Positions 36,195-45,190 are shown, counted from the stretch's first letter. The stretch is DNA of 64,000 bases from JAURVT01 sp049059935 (GCF_049059935.1 NZ_JBMGQR010000001.1:1-64000); one strand, 5' to 3'. Program-made: numbers and translations. The notes: generated by a model not told the origin, from the letters alone.

Positions 36195-37496
36195 TCAGGG
36201 GGTGAGGCCGAGGAGGGCGTCGAGGACGAGGCGGACGGTGCCGGTGGCGTCGGTGCCGGTGGTGTCGGGACCGGGGGCCGCGCCCTCGTCGCCGCGGGGG
36301 TCGGTGCCCTGGGTGGGGGTGTGGCCGGCGAGGGTGGCGTCGACCCAGGCGTCGACGACGGCGAGGGCGGCGGGGGCGTCGAGGTCGGAGGCGAGGGCCG
36401 CGCGGACGCCCTCGACGACGGGGGCTGCGTCGGCCGGGGTGGGCGACGCGAGGGCCTCGCGCCACCGGGCGAGGCGGGCCTCCGCGGAGGCGAGGTCGCC
36501 GTCCGGCCCCTCGAGCCACTCCCAGTCGGTGCGGTAGTGGTGCGCGAGGAGCGCCAGGCGGATCGCGGCGGGGTCGACGCCGTCGTGCCGCAGCCGCGAG
36601 ACGAGCACCAGGTTGCCCTTGGACTTGCTCATCTTCTCGCCCTCGTACCCCACCATGCCGGCGTGGACGTAGGCCTGCGCGAACGGCTTGCCCGTGGCGA
36701 CCTGCGCCTCGGACGCCGACATCTCGTGGTGCGGGAAGACCAGGTCGGACCCGCCGCCCTGCACGTCGATGGTGTCGCCGAGGTACTCCAGCGCCATCGA
36801 CGAGCACTCGACGTGCCAGCCGGGTCGGCCGCGACCGAGCGGCGAGTCCCACGCCGGCTCGCCGGGGCGCTCGGCCTGCCACACCAGGCAGTCCAGACGG
36901 TCGCGCTTGCCGGCGCGTTCGGGGTCTCCCCCGCGCTCGGCGAACAGCGCGTCCATGGTCGCGTCGTCGTAGCCCGACACCGACCCGAACGCCGGGTCGT
37001 CGTGCACCGAGAAGTACAGGTCGCCGTCGACCTCGTACACCGCGCCACGCTCCTGCAGCGTCTGGACGAGACCGACGACCAGCGGGATCGACTCCACCGC
37101 GCCGACGAAGTGCTGCGGCGGGACGACGCGCAGCGCCGTCATGTCCTCGCGGAACAGGTCGGTCTCGCGGACGGCGAGCTCCTCCCAGTCGACGCCGGTG
37201 GCCAGCGCACGCTCCAGCAGCGGGTCGTCGACGTCGGTGACGTTCTGCGTGTAGAGCACGTCGATGCCGCGGTCGCGCCAGGCGCGGAGCAGCAGGTCGA
37301 ACGTCAGGTACGTCGACGCGTGCCCGAGGTGGGTGGCGTCGTACGGCGTGATGCCGCAGACGTAGATGCGCGCGGCGTCGGACGGGTCGCTGTCGACCAG
37401 GCCTCCGGAGGCGGTGTCGTGCACGCGCACCCGCGGGCCGTGGCCCAGCTGGTGGTCGGCGAGCGACGGGACGTCGGGAGCAGACCAGGCACGCAT
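36195..37496 (-). CDS. mshC: Cysteine:glucosaminyl-inositol ligase MshC (mycothiol biosynthesis)
   Basis: 433 residues, a class I tRNA-synthetase-like ligase. CGITPYDATHLGHAST contains the HIGH-equivalent HLGH, and EKMSKSKGN is the KMSKS loop. The Zn-binding CSSMALEYLG and PHHEMSASEAQ blocks are as in cysteinyl-tRNA synthetase relatives. It joins L-Cys to GlcN-Ins in mycothiol synthesis. The short C-terminal domain and the SLADHQLGHGPRVRVHDTASGGL opening distinguish it from CysS. ATG 37496 has TAGGCT (37504-37509) 7 nt upstream, leaderless. The tail carries a short TGTDATGT repeat. Confidence 0.94.
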   Translation of the reverse strand: MRAWSAPDVPSLADHQLGHGPRVRVHDTASGGLVDSDPSDAARIYVCGITPYDATHLGHASTYLTFDLLLRAWRDRGIDVLYTQNVTDVDDPLLERALATGVDWEELAVRETDLFREDMTALRVVPPQHFVGAVESIPLVVGLVQTLQERGAVYEVDGDLYFSVHDDPAFGSVSGYDDATMDALFAERGGDPERAGKRDRLDCLVWQAERPGEPAWDSPLGRGRPGWHVECSSMALEYLGDTIDVQGGGSDLVFPHHEMSASEAQVATGKPFAQAYVHAGMVGYEGEKMSKSKGNLVLVSRLRHDGVDPAAIRLALLAHHYRTDWEWLEGPDGDLASAEARLARWREALASPTPADAAPVVEGVRAALASDLDAPAALAVVDAWVDATLAGHTPTQGTDPRGDEGAAPGPDTTGTDATGTVRLVLDALLGLTP

Positions 37497-37503
37497 GACC
37501 GCG

Positions 37504-37509
37504 AGCCTA
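37504..37509 (-). promoter_or_regulatory. -10 box TAGGCT of mshC
   Basis: TAGGCT on the minus strand, 7 nt before ATG 37496. Confidence 0.5.
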
Positions 37510-37520
37510 TCGGCCGTCGG

Positions 37521-38321
37521 TCAGAACGCCGGCCACGGGATGGACGGCCAGTGCCGTCCGGGCTCGGGCAGGCGCCCCGAGCCGATCAGCGCGTCCACGC
37601 GTCCGACGAGCGCGAGGTGCTCGATCGGGGAGATCAGGCCGAGCAGCCGGCGTCGGACGGGCTCCTCCTCCAGCTCGATGCGCAGGGCGCCCAGGGTGAA
37701 GAGCTCGTCGTCGGTGAGCTCGCTGTCGCCCCAGCCCCACAGCACGGTGCGCAGCTTGTCCTCGGTGTGGAAGCAGATGCCGTGGTCGCAGCCGCGCACC
37801 TGCCCGTCGGCGTGCGGGAGCACGTGCCCGCCCTTGCGGTCGGCGTTGTTGACCACGACGTCGAACACCGCGAGCCGGCGCAGCCCGGGGTCGTCGGCGT
37901 GGACCAGCGAGATCGGACGGTCGCGCTCGTCGAACGCGTCGAGCACGTGCAGCCAGCCGTCGGGCACCTCGCCCTCGGGCACGACGTCGACGAGCTCGGA
38001 GTCCTCGGGGCTGTCGACCCACGCCTGCACCATGCCGGGCCCGAACGGCCCGTCGCCCAGCACCGTGGTGGGGACGACACCCCACCCGCCGAGCTCGGAC
38101 AGCGCGTACGCCGCCACCTCGCGACCCGCGAGCGTGCCGGTCGGGAAGTCCCACAGCGGCTTCTCGCCACGGATGGGCTTGTAGACGCACGGCACGGTGA
38201 CGTCGCCGTCGCGGGCCTCGGCCAGGAACGTCGCGTTGGACGCCTGGACGAGGCGTCCGGAGATCTCGAGGTCACCCGAGGCCAGCACCTGCGCGAGGTG
38301 CGCGGAGGCGTCGTCAGTCAC
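37521..38321 (-). CDS. SCO1664-family protein (PI3/PI4-kinase-like fold)
   Basis: 266 residues of a family found across actinobacteria with no assigned role. CVYKPIRGEKPLWDFPTGTLAGREVAAYALSE holds a kinase-like Lys and Glu. VFDVVVNNADRKGGHVL contains the N-N-x-D-R-K catalytic-loop pattern, and CDHGICFH the metal-binding DHG. These match the PI3/PI4-kinase-like (HipA-related) fold, so an ATP-dependent kinase or AMPylase is plausible. GTG 38321 overlaps the DUF3090 stop by 8 nt, so the two genes are coupled. Confidence 0.85.
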   Translation of the reverse strand: MTDDASAHLAQVLASGDLEISGRLVQASNATFLAEARDGDVTVPCVYKPIRGEKPLWDFPTGTLAGREVAAYALSELGGWGVVPTTVLGDGPFGPGMVQAWVDSPEDSELVDVVPEGEVPDGWLHVLDAFDERDRPISLVHADDPGLRRLAVFDVVVNNADRKGGHVLPHADGQVRGCDHGICFHTEDKLRTVLWGWGDSELTDDELFTLGALRIELEEEPVRRRLLGLISPIEHLALVGRVDALIGSGRLPEPGRHWPSIPWPAF

Positions 38322-38838
38322 GGATCACGCGGCGGAAGCCGTTGGCGCGGGGGCACAGGTGGCCGGTGGGGTCGATCGGGCCGCCGCAGAACTGGCACCG
38401 CTCGCGTCCGGCGCCGACGACGCTGCGCGCGCGCTCGGCGAACCCGTGGGCGGCGCCGACGCTGAGGCGCACCACCAGCTTGTCGGTGGCCTCCTCCTCC
38501 TCGTCGCCGTCGGTGAGGGAGAACGCCTCGACGAGCACGGACGCGGTGTCGGTCTCCCAGGCCAACGTCATCGTGCCGACCTTGAACTCCTCCTCGATCG
38601 GCTGGTCGAGGGGGCCCATGTCGGTGGTGATGTCGGCGAGGTGCTCGGCGTGGGTCTCGAGCGCGGTCTCCAGCAGCTCGTCGATCCGCTCGGCCAGGAC
38701 CGAGACCTGCTCCTTCTCCAGGGACACCGACGTGAGCCGGTTGCCCTCGCGGGCCTGCAGGAAGAACGTCCGCGACCCCGGGGTGCCGACGGTGCCCGCG
38801 ACGAAGCGGGTCGGCGTCTCGTACCGGTGGATCAGCAT
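38314..38838 (-). CDS. DUF3090 protein with C-terminal zinc ribbon
   Basis: 174 residues. The N-terminal domain (HRYETPTRFVAGTVGTPGSRTFFLQAREG) defines DUF3090. The C-terminal CQFCGGPIDPTGHLCPRANG is a zinc-ribbon-like cluster with three Cys and a His. Function unknown. Its constant partners are the SCO1664-family protein (overlapping downstream) and the histidine phosphatase upstream. ATG 38838 has TAGGCT (38846-38851) 7 nt ahead, leaderless. Confidence 0.88.
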   Translation of the reverse strand: MLIHRYETPTRFVAGTVGTPGSRTFFLQAREGNRLTSVSLEKEQVSVLAERIDELLETALETHAEHLADITTDMGPLDQPIEEEFKVGTMTLAWETDTASVLVEAFSLTDGDEEEEATDKLVVRLSVGAAHGFAERARSVVGAGRERCQFCGGPIDPTGHLCPRANGFRRVIRD

Positions 38839-38845
38839 GACGACG

Positions 38846-38851
38846 AGCCTA
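38846..38851 (-). promoter_or_regulatory. -10 box TAGGCT of the DUF3090-SCO1664 unit
   Basis: TAGGCT on the minus strand, 7 nt before ATG 38838. Confidence 0.5.
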
Positions 38852-38881
38852 TTGCGTCGTCCCACACCGCGCGGGTCGGGC

Positions 38882-39586
38882 TCACAGGCTGCCGTCCCCG
38901 CCGCCCACCGCGGCGTCGCCGGAGCGCTTGCGCGCACGCTTGCGCGCGGGGGGCTTGAGGCCGGACAGGTCGGCGCCGCCGTCGTTGACGAACAGCACCA
39001 CCGGGCGGCTCTGGGTGTACTGGACGACGCTCACCGACGCGGGCGCGACCATGAGCCGCTGGAACGAGTCGAGGTGCATGCCGAGGGCGTCGGCCAGGAT
39101 CGCCTTGATCACGTCGCCGTGGCTGACCGCCACCCAGCACGCGCCGTCGCCGTGCTCGGCGGCCACCTCGGCGTCTATGCGCCGCACGGTGGCGACGGCC
39201 CGGTGCTGGACGCCGGCCAGCGACTCGCCGCCGGGGAACGTCACGGCGCTGGGCTGGCTCTGCACGGTCTTCCAGAGCGGGTCCTTGGACAGCTCCTTGA
39301 GCGGCTTGCCCGTCCAGTCGCCGTAGCCGCACTCGACCAGGCCCTTGTCGCGGACGATCGTCGGCGTGGGGTCCTGGTGGGCCGCGATGGCCTTGGCGGT
39401 CTCGACGGTGCGCGTCAGCGGGCTCGCGACGAGGCGCGCCAGCGGCACGGCGGCGATGCGAGCGGCGACCTTCTCGGCCTGCTCCCGGCCGACCTCGTCG
39501 AGGTGGACGCCGGGGGTGCGGCCGGCAAGGACGCCCTGGGCGTTGGCGGGCGTACGCCCATGACGGACGAGCACGAGGGTGGGCAC
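38882..39586 (-). CDS. Histidine phosphatase (phosphoglycerate-mutase-like, MSMEG_4193 type)
   Basis: 234 residues. Catalytic RHG motif in LVLVRHGRTPAN, the second His in VAVSHGDVIKAIL, and ASPLTRTVETAKAIA are all family hallmarks. A basic tail (PPARKRARKRSG) follows the domain. The substrate is unknown. It probably belongs functionally with the DUF3090/SCO1664 pair: a phosphatase next to a kinase-like protein. GTG 39586 has TAGGCT (39593-39598) 6 nt ahead. Confidence 0.9.
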   Translation of the reverse strand: MPTLVLVRHGRTPANAQGVLAGRTPGVHLDEVGREQAEKVAARIAAVPLARLVASPLTRTVETAKAIAAHQDPTPTIVRDKGLVECGYGDWTGKPLKELSKDPLWKTVQSQPSAVTFPGGESLAGVQHRAVATVRRIDAEVAAEHGDGACWVAVSHGDVIKAILADALGMHLDSFQRLMVAPASVSVVQYTQSRPVVLFVNDGGADLSGLKPPARKRARKRSGDAAVGGGDGSL

Positions 39587-39592
39587 GGGACC

Positions 39593-39598
39593 AGCCTA
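39593..39598 (-). promoter_or_regulatory. -10 box TAGGCT of the histidine phosphatase gene
   Basis: TAGGCT on the minus strand, 6 nt before GTG 39586. Confidence 0.5.
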
Positions 39599-39634
39599 TG
39601 CGCGGGGTGGGACACGGCAGGTCATGATGTCCCC

Positions 39635-40606
39635 GTGATCATCGACGCCGCCGTCTACCGCGACGGCAAGCGGGCCTCCGACCGGTGCTCGCTCAAGGAG
39701 GTGCGCCACCTGCTGGCCACCGTCGAGGGCGAGAACGACTTCGTCTGGATCGGCTTGCACGAGCCGACCGCGGCCGAGCTCGACGAGATCGGCGAGCTGT
39801 TCGGGCTGCACCGGCTCGCCATCGAGGACGTCTCCGAGCCGCACCAGCGGCCCAAGATGGAGAAGTACAAGGACCACTTCTTCATCGTGCTCAAGACGCT
39901 CTCCTACCACGACGACCAGGTCGAGACTGGCGAGATCGACGCGTTCCTCGGACCCAACTACTTCATCACCGTCCGCAACGGCAACCACTCGATCAAGGAC
40001 GTGCGCGCCCGCGCCGAGGAGCGCCTGTTCTTCCTCGACCACGGCCCCGCGGCGGCCCTGTACGCGGTGGTGGACGGCGTCGTCGACCAGTACGAGGCCG
40101 TCGCCGACGAGCTGCAGACCGACGTCGAGGAGGTCGAGGCGTCGGTGTTCTCCGACGGCCGCACCCGCGACTCCGACCGCATCTACGCGCTCAAGCGCGA
40201 GATGCTCGAGTGCCGCCGGGCGATCCTGCCGCTCAAGGCGCCCACCGGACGTCTGCTGCGCGGCGACTTCGACTTCATCCCCGAGCGGGCGATGCCGTTC
40301 TACCGCGACGTCGCCGACCACCTCGCCCGCGTCGCCGACGACATCGACGCCGCCGACCACCTGCTCGACAACGCGCTCAACGGGCACCTGGCGCGGCTCT
40401 CGCTCCAGCAGAACGACGACATGCGCAAGCTCGCCGCGTACGCCGCGATGTTCGCCGCCCCCACCCTGATCGCGGGCGTGTACGGCATGAACTTCGAGAA
40501 GATGCCCGAGCTGACCTATCCCTACGGCTACCCGCTGTGCCTGCTGGCCATGGTCGCGGTGGTGGCCTGGCTCTACTGGAGCTTCAAGCGGTCCGGCTGG
40601 CTGTAG
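39635..40606 (+). CDS. corA: CorA-family magnesium/cobalt transporter
   Basis: 323 residues. A large soluble cytosolic funnel domain is followed by two C-terminal transmembrane helices. The selectivity loop is YGMNFEKMPEL, the CorA GMN motif, and the tail is basic (KRSGWL). It forms a homopentameric channel for Mg2+ and sometimes Co2+. GTG 39635 is chosen: VIIDAAVYRDGKR is the typical opening and CATGAT lies 6 nt before it. Divergent from the phosphatase, convergent on uppP with a 4-bp gap. Confidence 0.93.
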   Translation: MIIDAAVYRDGKRASDRCSLKEVRHLLATVEGENDFVWIGLHEPTAAELDEIGELFGLHRLAIEDVSEPHQRPKMEKYKDHFFIVLKTLSYHDDQVETGEIDAFLGPNYFITVRNGNHSIKDVRARAEERLFFLDHGPAAALYAVVDGVVDQYEAVADELQTDVEEVEASVFSDGRTRDSDRIYALKREMLECRRAILPLKAPTGRLLRGDFDFIPERAMPFYRDVADHLARVADDIDAADHLLDNALNGHLARLSLQQNDDMRKLAAYAAMFAAPTLIAGVYGMNFEKMPELTYPYGYPLCLLAMVAVVAWLYWSFKRSGWL

Positions 40607-40610
40607 CGCG

Positions 40611-41444
40611 TCAGGCCGCGACGCCGGCGGTGATGACGCCGGCTCCCACGAGCACCAGGACGAGCGTGCCGAGGCCCACGCGGTAGACCACGAACGGCGT
40701 GTACGAGTGCGTGCTCACGTACTTGAGCAGCCAGGCGATGGACGCGTAGCCGACGGCGAACGACACCACCGTGGCGACGGCCGTCGGGCCGATGCCGTAG
40801 GGGTTGTCGGCGCCCGGCACGTCCTTGAGCTTGTACAGCCCCGCCCCCACGACGGCCGGGATGGCCAGCAGGAACGCGTAGCGGGTGGCGGCCGCGCGCT
40901 CGTACCCGAGGAACAGGCCCATGGTGATGGTCGCGCCCGAGCGGGAGACGCCGGGGACGAGCGCCGCGGCCTGCGCCAGGCCGAACGCGATCGCGTGCCC
41001 CCAGGTGAGCTTCTCGATCGGACGGTTGAGCCGACCGACGCGCTCGGCCAGTGCGAGCACCAGACCGAGCACGATCAGCGTCGTGCCGATCACCCACAGG
41101 TTGCGGAACTGGCTGTCGATCGCGTCCTCGAGCACCAGGCCGAGCAGCACGATGGGCATCGAGCCGATGATGACGAACCAGCCCATGCGCCACTCGTGCT
41201 CCCGACGTGCGGCGGCGCTGAACAGCCCGCGCACCCAGCCCGACCCGATCGTCCAGATGTCCTTGCGGAAGTAGATGAGCACCGCGAGCTCGGTGCCGAT
41301 CTGGACGACGGCGGTGAACGCCGCGCCGGGGTCCTCCCAGCCGAAGAACTTGGGGTAGATCGCCAGGTGCGCGCTGGAGGAGATCGGGAGGAACTCCGTC
41401 AGCCCCTGCAGCACACCGAGGAAGATCGCCTGCAGCAGCTCCAC
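40611..41444 (-). CDS. uppP: Undecaprenyl-diphosphate phosphatase UppP/BacA
   Basis: 277 residues, eight membrane helices. The two active-site loops are intact: GLTEFLPISSSAHL near the N-terminus and PGVSRSGATITMG in the second half. It recycles undecaprenyl carrier lipid for cell-wall synthesis, conferring bacitracin resistance when overexpressed. GTG 41444 is 1 nt after the LLM enzyme stop, so the two genes share a transcript. Confidence 0.95.
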   Translation of the reverse strand: MELLQAIFLGVLQGLTEFLPISSSAHLAIYPKFFGWEDPGAAFTAVVQIGTELAVLIYFRKDIWTIGSGWVRGLFSAAARREHEWRMGWFVIIGSMPIVLLGLVLEDAIDSQFRNLWVIGTTLIVLGLVLALAERVGRLNRPIEKLTWGHAIAFGLAQAAALVPGVSRSGATITMGLFLGYERAAATRYAFLLAIPAVVGAGLYKLKDVPGADNPYGIGPTAVATVVSFAVGYASIAWLLKYVSTHSYTPFVVYRVGLGTLVLVLVGAGVITAGVAA

Positions 41445-41445
41445 G

Positions 41446-42495
41446 TCACTCCCCCAGACCGGACGCGTCGAGCGCCTCGGCCATGGTGCGCAGCACGGCC
41501 GCGCGCTCGTCGTGGGTCTCGCCGAACGTCGAGACCGCGATGGTGGTGGCGCCCGCCTCGGCGTACGCGTGCAGCCGCTCGGCGATGCGCTCCCGGGGGC
41601 CGATCAGCGCCGTCTGGTCGATCAGCTCGAACGGGACGGCCGCGGCCGCCTCGCGCGGCTGGTGGTCGAGGTAGAGGTCCTGGACCTCCTGCGCGGCGTC
41701 CTCGAACCCCATCCGGCGGGCCAGCGCGTTGTAGAAGTTCTTGTCGCGGCTGCCCATGCCGCCGACGTACAGGGCGGTGTACGGCCGCAGCGGCGCCGCG
41801 CACGCCTCGAGGTCGTCGCCGACGACGACCGGCACCGTGGCCACGACGTCGAGGTCGGCGCGTGCGCGTCCGGCGCGGGCCAGCCCGGCGTCGAGCGGGT
41901 CGAGGGACACCGCGGCGTGCTCGGGGGCGAAGAAGATGGCCAGCCAGCCGTCGGCGATCTCGCCGGTGAGCTCGAGGTTCCTCGGACCCACGGACGCGAG
42001 GTAGATCGGCAGGTCGGCGCGCTGCGGGTGCAGCATCAGCTTGAGCGCCTTGCCGGGGCCGTCGGGCAGCGGGAGCGTGAAGAACTCGCCCTCGTGGCGG
42101 ACGGTCTCGCGGGCCAGCGCTGCCCGGACGACCTCGACGTACTCGCGGGTGCGTGCCAGCGGCTTGTCGAACCTGACTCCGTGCCAGCCCTCGGAGACCT
42201 GCGGGCCCGAGACGCCGAGCCCGAGCCGGAAGCGCCCCTCGGACAGCCGGTCGAGCGTGGCGGCGGTCATCGCCGTCATGGCCGGGGTGCGGGCGGGGAT
42301 CTGCATGATCGCGCTGCCGAGGTCGATCCGCGACGTGCGCGCTCCGATCCACGACAGCATCGTGGGCGCGTCGGAGCCGTAGGCCTCGGCGGCCCAGACG
42401 ACGTCGTAGCCGAGCTGGTCGGCGAGCACGGCGGTCTCGACGCGCTCGGCGACGTCCGGGCCGGCCACGTAGCCGACGTTGAGTCCCAGGCGCAC
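41446..42495 (-). CDS. LLM-class (F420-dependent) oxidoreductase
   Basis: 349 residues of the luciferase-like monooxygenase TIM barrel, F420-dependent type: RLGLNVGYVAGPDVAERVETAVLADQLGYDVVWAAEAYGSDA opening, SAIMQIPARTPAMTAMTAATLDRLSEGRFRLGLGVSGPQ (the cofactor phosphate loop) and EGWHGVRFDKPL. It transfers hydride to or from an unknown substrate. GTG 42495 has GAGGAG 5-7 nt upstream. First gene of the LLM-uppP unit. Confidence 0.88.
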   Translation of the reverse strand: MRLGLNVGYVAGPDVAERVETAVLADQLGYDVVWAAEAYGSDAPTMLSWIGARTSRIDLGSAIMQIPARTPAMTAMTAATLDRLSEGRFRLGLGVSGPQVSEGWHGVRFDKPLARTREYVEVVRAALARETVRHEGEFFTLPLPDGPGKALKLMLHPQRADLPIYLASVGPRNLELTGEIADGWLAIFFAPEHAAVSLDPLDAGLARAGRARADLDVVATVPVVVGDDLEACAAPLRPYTALYVGGMGSRDKNFYNALARRMGFEDAAQEVQDLYLDHQPREAAAAVPFELIDQTALIGPRERIAERLHAYAEAGATTIAVSTFGETHDERAAVLRTMAEALDASGLGE

Positions 42496-42576
42496 GTGCG
42501 CTCCTCTCGTCCCGCGGTGGGTGTGATTCCCCACGGCCTCGGCGAGCCTAACCCTCGTCGGGGACACCCCGGGCAC

Positions 42577-42582
42577 TAGCCT
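42577..42582 (+). promoter_or_regulatory. -10 box TAGCCT of the aldo-keto reductase gene
   Basis: TAGCCT, 7 nt before ATG 42590, leaderless. Confidence 0.5.
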
Positions 42583-42589
42583 CGGGGGC

Positions 42590-43540
42590 ATGCGAGAGCG
42601 GTACGTCGGGCGTTCAGGGCTGCGTGTCCCGCGCCTCGGCCTGGGCACGTGGTCGTGGGGACGCGCCACCGACGAGCACGAGGCGCCGGACGTCCTGCGC
42701 GCCTACCTCGACGCCGGCGGCTACCTGCTCGACACCGCCCCCACCTACGGCGGCGGCGCCTCCGAGGAGCTGCTCGGCAAGATGCTCGGCACCGTCGTGC
42801 GCCGCGAGGAGGTCGTGCTCGCGTCCAAGGCCGGCCTGCGGGTGACGCCCCGCGGCGCGTCGGCCGACACGTCCCGCCGCTCGATGCTCGCGCGCCTCGA
42901 CGACACCCTGCGCCGTCTCGGCACCGACCACCTCGACCTGTGGCAGGTCAACCGCTGGAGCCCCGACGTCCCCCTCGAGGAGACGCTGTCGGCGCTCGAC
43001 CACGCGGTGGCGACCGGTCGCGCCCGCTACGTCGGCGTGTCCAACTACGCCGGGTGGCAGACGGCGCTCGCCCACTCCTGGCAGGCCGCCGCACCGGGCC
43101 GCTCGGCCATCGTCTCGACCCAGGTCGAGTACTCGCTGCTCAACCGCGAGGTCGAGCACGAGGTCGTCCCCGCCGCCGAGGCGCTCGGCGTCGGCGTGCT
43201 CGCCTGGTCCCCGCTCGGACGCGGCGTGCTCACCGGCAAGTACCGCCACGGCATCCCGTCGGACTCCCGCGCGGCGTCCGACGACCTCGCGTCCTTCGTC
43301 GAGCCCTACCTGGACGACCACGCCGCCCGCGTCACCGAGGCCGTCGTCCGCGCCGCCGACGGGCTCTCGCTGAGCCCGGTCGAGGTGGCGCTGGCCTGGG
43401 TGCGCGACCGGCCGGGCGTCACGTCGGTGCTCCTGGGGGCCCGCACGGCCGACCAGCTGCGCGCCGCGCTGTCGGTGGAGAAGGTCGAGCTGCCCGCCGA
43501 GATCGTGCGTGCGCTCGACGACGTCTCGGCTGGTGGCTAG
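42590..43540 (+). CDS. Aldo/keto reductase
   Basis: 316 residues of the NADPH-dependent (beta/alpha)8 family. The motifs GTWSWG, LDTAPTYGGGASEELLGKML (catalytic Asp and Tyr), LASKAG (Lys) and DHLDLWQVNRWSPDVPLEETL are all present. ARYVGVSNYAGWQ and WSPLGRGVLTGKYR are cofactor-region signatures. The family's usual His in the tetrad is an Asn (QVNRW), which occurs in Kv-beta-like members. Substrate unknown. Confidence 0.9.
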   Translation: MRERYVGRSGLRVPRLGLGTWSWGRATDEHEAPDVLRAYLDAGGYLLDTAPTYGGGASEELLGKMLGTVVRREEVVLASKAGLRVTPRGASADTSRRSMLARLDDTLRRLGTDHLDLWQVNRWSPDVPLEETLSALDHAVATGRARYVGVSNYAGWQTALAHSWQAAAPGRSAIVSTQVEYSLLNREVEHEVVPAAEALGVGVLAWSPLGRGVLTGKYRHGIPSDSRAASDDLASFVEPYLDDHAARVTEAVVRAADGLSLSPVEVALAWVRDRPGVTSVLLGARTADQLRAALSVEKVELPAEIVRALDDVSAGG

Positions 43541-43603
43541 CCGACCGGTCCTCCTTGGCCCGGTTGGGCATGATGGGGCGTCGGACGTCGGAGAGGGGTC
43601 ATC

Positions 43604-43786
43604 GTGGAGTACGAGTTCCAGCGCTTCTCGTTGTCGCGCACGCACTCCCGCTCGGCCGTGCGCCGGCTGCTGACCGACGCGGCCGAGTACCAGGGCTGGG
43701 AGCTCGACCGGCTCCGCCTGTTCCCCGACGGCACCCGCCGCGTCGTCCTGCGCCGCAAGATCATCCGGGTGCGCCGCACCCTCTGA
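43604..43786 (+). CDS. DUF5703-family small basic protein
   Basis: 60 residues: EYEFQRFSLSRTHSRSAVRRLLTDAAEYQGWELDRLRLFPDGTRRVVLRRKIIR. Short, strongly basic and conserved in this position in actinobacteria. No known function. GTG 43604 follows a GAGAGGGG stretch by 4 nt. Its stop codon abuts the convergent M20 peptidase stop. Confidence 0.8.
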   Translation: MEYEFQRFSLSRTHSRSAVRRLLTDAAEYQGWELDRLRLFPDGTRRVVLRRKIIRVRRTL

Positions 43787-45103
43787 TCACGCGAGGTCGA
43801 CGAGGGCGTCCAGGACCTTGCAGCCGAACTCGAGGGCGTCGGTGGGCACGCGCTCGTCGATGCCGTGGAAGAGCGCGGTGAAGTCGAGGTCGGCGGGCAG
43901 GCGCAGCGGCGTGAAGCCGTAGGAGCGGATGCCCAGGCGGTCCCAGGCCTTGGCGTCGGTGCCGCCCGACATCAGGTAGGGCGCGATGTGGGCGCCGGGG
44001 TCCTGGGTGTGCAGCGCCAGCGTCATGGCGTCGACGAGGTCGCCCTCGAAGCCGATCTCCAGCGCGGGCTGGAACGTCTCCGGCTCGGCCCGGACGCGCT
44101 CGCCCAGCACGTCCTGGACGGCCTTCATGAACGAGTCCTGGTGGCCGGGCAGGTAGCGGCCGTCGATCTTGGCCTCGGCGGTGCCGGGCACGACGTTCAC
44201 CTTGTAGCCGGCCGACAGCATCGTCGGGTTGGTGGTGTTGCGCATGCCCGCGCCCACCATCCGCGCGGCCGGTCCGAACTGCTCCAGCAGCGCGGACGTG
44301 TGCCCGCGGTCGATGCCCGACAGCTCGGCCACCTTGTCGAGCAGCAGCTGCATCGACGGGCCGGGCTCCTCCGGCCACTCGTGGGCACCCAGCCTGGCGA
44401 CGGCCTCGGCGAGCGCCGTCACCGCGTTGTCGGGATGACGCATGGAGCCGTGGCCGGCGGTGCCGTCGACCTGCAGCCGCATCCACGAGATGCCCTTCTC
44501 GCCCGACTCCACGAGGTAGAGGCGCTGGCCGCCGATCTCGACCGAGTACCCGCCGACCTCGCCGATCGCCTCGGTGACGCCCTCGAACAGGTCGGGGTGC
44601 TCGTCGACGAGGTGGTGCGCCCCGTAGGTGCTGCCCGCCTCCTCGTCGGCCGTGAACGCGAGCACCACCGGACGCCGCGGCGGCACCCCGGCGCGCTGCC
44701 GCGCCCGGACGACCGACAGCACCATCGCGTCGAAGTCCTTCATGTCGACGGCGCCGCGCCCGTACAGGTAGCCGTCGACGACCTCGCCGCCGAACGGGTC
44801 CTGCGACCAGTCCGCGGCCTGCGCCGGCACCACGTCCAGGTGGCCGTGCAGCAGCAGCGGCGCCTGGCTGCCCGAGTGGTCGCCCCACCGCGCGACGACG
44901 CTGGCACGCCCCGGCGCCGACTCGACCAGCGTCGACTCGATGCCCACCTCGTCCAGGCTCGCGGCGACGTACTCGGCGGCCTTGCGCTCCCCCGGCCCGG
45001 TGCCGTCCCCGAAGTTCTGGGTGTCGATCCGGATCAGCTCCCGGCAGATCCGGACGACCTCGGCCGTGGGGTCGTACGAGGGCGTCTGCTGTGCGTCCGT
45101 CAT
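43787..45103 (-). CDS. M20-family metallopeptidase (dipeptidase/deacylase type)
   Basis: 438 residues. Metal-site motifs: LLLHGHLDVVPAQ, YGRGAVDMKDFDAM (bridging Asp), FTADEEAGSTYGAHHL (general-base Glu pair), and the later GGTDAKAW with a final His in ALFHGIDERVP. An inserted dimerisation domain occupies about residues 200-310. It hydrolyses peptides or N-acyl amino acids in the cytosol. ATG 45103 has a GGATGGAG stretch just upstream. Single gene, convergent with DUF5703. Confidence 0.92.
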   Translation of the reverse strand: MTDAQQTPSYDPTAEVVRICRELIRIDTQNFGDGTGPGERKAAEYVAASLDEVGIESTLVESAPGRASVVARWGDHSGSQAPLLLHGHLDVVPAQAADWSQDPFGGEVVDGYLYGRGAVDMKDFDAMVLSVVRARQRAGVPPRRPVVLAFTADEEAGSTYGAHHLVDEHPDLFEGVTEAIGEVGGYSVEIGGQRLYLVESGEKGISWMRLQVDGTAGHGSMRHPDNAVTALAEAVARLGAHEWPEEPGPSMQLLLDKVAELSGIDRGHTSALLEQFGPAARMVGAGMRNTTNPTMLSAGYKVNVVPGTAEAKIDGRYLPGHQDSFMKAVQDVLGERVRAEPETFQPALEIGFEGDLVDAMTLALHTQDPGAHIAPYLMSGGTDAKAWDRLGIRSYGFTPLRLPADLDFTALFHGIDERVPTDALEFGCKVLDALVDLA

Positions 45104-45149
45104 GGCTCCATCCTGCCCGACCGATGCGAGAGTGCCGGACGGTGTTTGC

Positions 45150-45155
45150 TAGTGT
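45150..45155 (+). promoter_or_regulatory. -10 box TAGTGT of the tRNA-Leu gene
   Basis: TAGTGT, about 35 nt before the mature tRNA 5' end, in a TTTGC-TAGTGT context. No clear -35 box. Confidence 0.4.
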
Positions 45156-45190
45156 TCTGTCCGCACCGAGGGACGCGACGCGCCCCTCAC

